A stretch of DNA of 6,789 bases from Oscillospiraceae bacterium (GTDB lineage Bacteria > Bacillota > Clostridia > Oscillospirales > Oscillospiraceae), in the NCBI GenBank assembly GCA_024404735.1, contig JAKSPP010000079.1:1-6789 (forward strand). The letters run 5' to 3'. Below, piece after piece: positions 5,763 to 6,789 of this stretch. Made by a program: the position numbers and the translations under genes. How positions within the stretch are numbered: the stretch's first letter is position 1; every line of letters begins with the position of its first letter. The notes under the pieces are model-generated. The model searched no databases and was not told the DNA's origin. It saw only the letters and a program-made list of their open reading frames with translations.

Positions 5763-6748
5763 TATTCTTCCTCCCCGTTATAGGTGTCCATATCCACGGA
5801 GGGATAATGGTCGATGAACTGGTTTATATTTACCTGAGATACCTTTGTATCGTGGAAGCGCTCCTTCCAGTTGCCGATGGGGCAGTACTGCAGGCAGTTT
5901 CCGCATTTCCAGCTTGTCTGATGCTGGATGAAGTTGTGGTAAACATTTTCCTTAAGTGCGCGGTAGCGCTGGGTGGGGGTGAAGTCCTCGTCCAGAGGAT
6001 TCTCGATAATGGGGTCTATAAGGTTAAAGTCGCCGTTGAAGTTGAAGTCCGTGTATGCGCCCTCGCAGGCAATCTTGCACTTTGTCCAGTTAATTCCGGA
6101 GTACTTCTCAATCTGACCCTCGCCGAAATCAACAACGCGCTCCTGACCTGCCTTGTAGGGAGGAATTGCGCCGACGGGGCAAACCTGCTCGCAGACGTGG
6201 CACTTCTCGTAGTCGCAGAGTCTCTCGCCGCTCATCATGGGGTCGGGCTTGAGCTTAAGAGTGGTTACAACGGCGCCGAAGCGGTTTCTGGGGCCGAACT
6301 CGGGGGTGAGAACGATGGTGTGCCAGCCGAACTGACCAAGACCCGCAGCTACAGCACAGTGACGCATGGAGAGGGCGGGGGCACCGTGGGTGGGGCCTGC
6401 GGTTGTGGGAACGCAGATTTCTCCGGTGAGATTTTCAATAAAGCGGGCTATCTTGTAGTTTGCCCACAGGAGGTTGTAGTTGGGGCTGCCGACGTAGCCG
6501 AACATGGCGTACTGACCGTGAACGTTGAATTTGCGGTCCTCATAGGCAGTTAAAGCGGCGTTGACGGCACCGTCGGGAAGACGGGTGCAGAATGCGATTA
6601 CCGACTGCGCTCCGGGGAGAATGTCGGTGGGGTGCAGCCCCTTGGGGGCTGAGTTAAAACGCTCAATACTTGCAATGCCGACCTTTTCCTGATGGCATTC
6701 CGTCAGGATAAAGTCCTTAATCTGTTTTTCAAGGGTCGGAGCTCCCAT
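5762..6748 (-). CDS. QueG/reductive-dehalogenase-like double [4Fe-4S] protein, paralog 1
   Basis: A 328-residue predicted soluble protein, the first visible gene of the - strand operon. Landmarks: EKVGIASIERFNSAPKG (21-37), HPTDILPGAQSVIAF (39-53), MFGYVGSPNYNLLWANYKIARF (parts of 82-103), VAAGLGQFGW (133-142), LTPEFGPRNRFGAVVTTL (147-164), cysteines C178, C183, C186, C190-P, then C224 and C228 (WTKCKIACEG), then C282, C285, C289-P with IGNW. The LTPEFGPR block is closer to reductive dehalogenases than to QueG, but there is no Tat signal peptide as in respiratory dehalogenases. After the last cluster it carries a 35-residue acidic tail absent from the two paralogs, ending in EEE. AAGGAGG lies 8 bases before the ATG at 6748. 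Many relatives are labelled epoxyqueuosine reductase; the QueG active-site Asp signature is not visible, so that name should not be transferred. Probably a reductase of an unidentified substrate. Confidence 0.87.
   Translation of the reverse strand: MGAPTLEKQIKDFILTECHQEKVGIASIERFNSAPKGLHPTDILPGAQSVIAFCTRLPDGAVNAALTAYEDRKFNVHGQYAMFGYVGSPNYNLLWANYKIARFIENLTGEICVPTTAGPTHGAPALSMRHCAVAAGLGQFGWHTIVLTPEFGPRNRFGAVVTTLKLKPDPMMSGERLCDYEKCHVCEQVCPVGAIPPYKAGQERVVDFGEGQIEKYSGINWTKCKIACEGAYTDFNFNGDFNLIDPIIENPLDEDFTPTQRYRALKENVYHNFIQHQTSWKCGNCLQYCPIGNWKERFHDTKVSQVNINQFIDHYPSVDMDTYNGEEE
5770..5774 (-). promoter_or_regulatory. Ribosome binding site of paralog 2, inside paralog 1
   Basis: On the - strand GGAGG falls within the codons for the terminal glutamates of paralog 1, 7 bases before the ATG at 5762. 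The TAATG junction indicates stop-start coupling of the two paralogs. Confidence 0.75.
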
Positions 6749-6756
6749 TTTGTTTT

Positions 6757-6763
6757 CCTCCTT
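6757..6763 (-). promoter_or_regulatory. Ribosome binding site of paralog 1
   Basis: On the - strand AAGGAGG stands 8 bases before the ATG at 6748, within an unusually purine-rich leader. The promoter must lie at or beyond the right edge and cannot be assigned. Confidence 0.85.
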
Positions 6764-6789
6764 ATTCCTTCCTTATATCCTTCTTCTTG

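Noticed and set aside
4707..5783. A long + strand open frame (358 codons) opposite paralog 2 and the small gene
   Set aside because: It is antisense to genes with conserved cysteine motifs, coupled starts and ribosome binding sites. Its translation is a low-complexity Val/Gly/Leu/Cys mixture, typical of the complement of GC-rich coding sequence.
5807..6553. A + strand open frame (248 codons) opposite paralog 1
   Set aside because: Complement of a gene with recognised motifs; no family resemblance and no convincing ribosome binding site.
3414..6748. Respiratory reductive dehalogenase operon (rdhA with membrane anchor rdhB)
   Set aside because: No Tat signal peptide, no small hydrophobic anchor protein, and no regulator or RdhT-like chaperone. 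Only the superfamily-level similarity is supported.
6764..6789. A TATAAG-like -10 box in the purine-rich leader before paralog 1
   Set aside because: It is only a few bases from the ribosome binding site and any -35 box would lie at or past the window edge, so a promoter cannot be supported.

Overview
The window shows a compact bacterial arrangement: two converging gene blocks with very short or overlapping gene junctions and strong AGGAGG-type ribosome binding sites. Moderately GC-rich codon use, a YmdB-family phosphodiesterase and several oxygen-sensitive iron-sulfur proteins suggest an anaerobic member of the Firmicutes, probably a gut-type Clostridia lineage. This placement is inferred; no rRNA or marker gene is present to prove it.

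Left block, + strand, bases 2-3170. It holds the C-terminal part of an AEC-family (auxin efflux carrier type) transporter cut by the window edge, a SpoU/TrmH-family RNA methyltransferase, a YmdB/TIGR00282-type metallophosphoesterase, and a beta-class DNA methyltransferase with no restriction gene beside it. Gaps are 16, -4 and 13 bases, so this looks like one transcription unit. It probably ends at a strong hairpin plus T-run at 3348-3387. The products do not form an obvious pathway; two of them handle RNA or nucleotides and one modifies DNA.

Right block, - strand, read from 6748 down to 3414. It holds three paralogous proteins of the QueG / reductive-dehalogenase-like superfamily. Each has a nitroreductase-like N-terminal region and a C-terminal double [4Fe-4S] region. 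An unrecognised 143-residue protein sits between the second and third. Junctions are a 1-base overlap (TAATG), 11 bases and 16 bases, each with a clear ribosome binding site, so this is almost certainly one operon. The three paralogs lack the VDxxPxxE-type active-site signature I associate with true epoxyqueuosine reductase and instead carry a GPR-containing segment closer to reductive dehalogenases. Their substrate is unknown. This operon is the most interesting content of the window.

The 243-base convergent gap (3171-3413) contains a terminator for each direction. They are placed so that each transcript runs past the other's terminator, and the two mRNAs should overlap by about 120 bases at their 3' ends. 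I see no RNA genes, mobile elements, CRISPR arrays or attachment sites.
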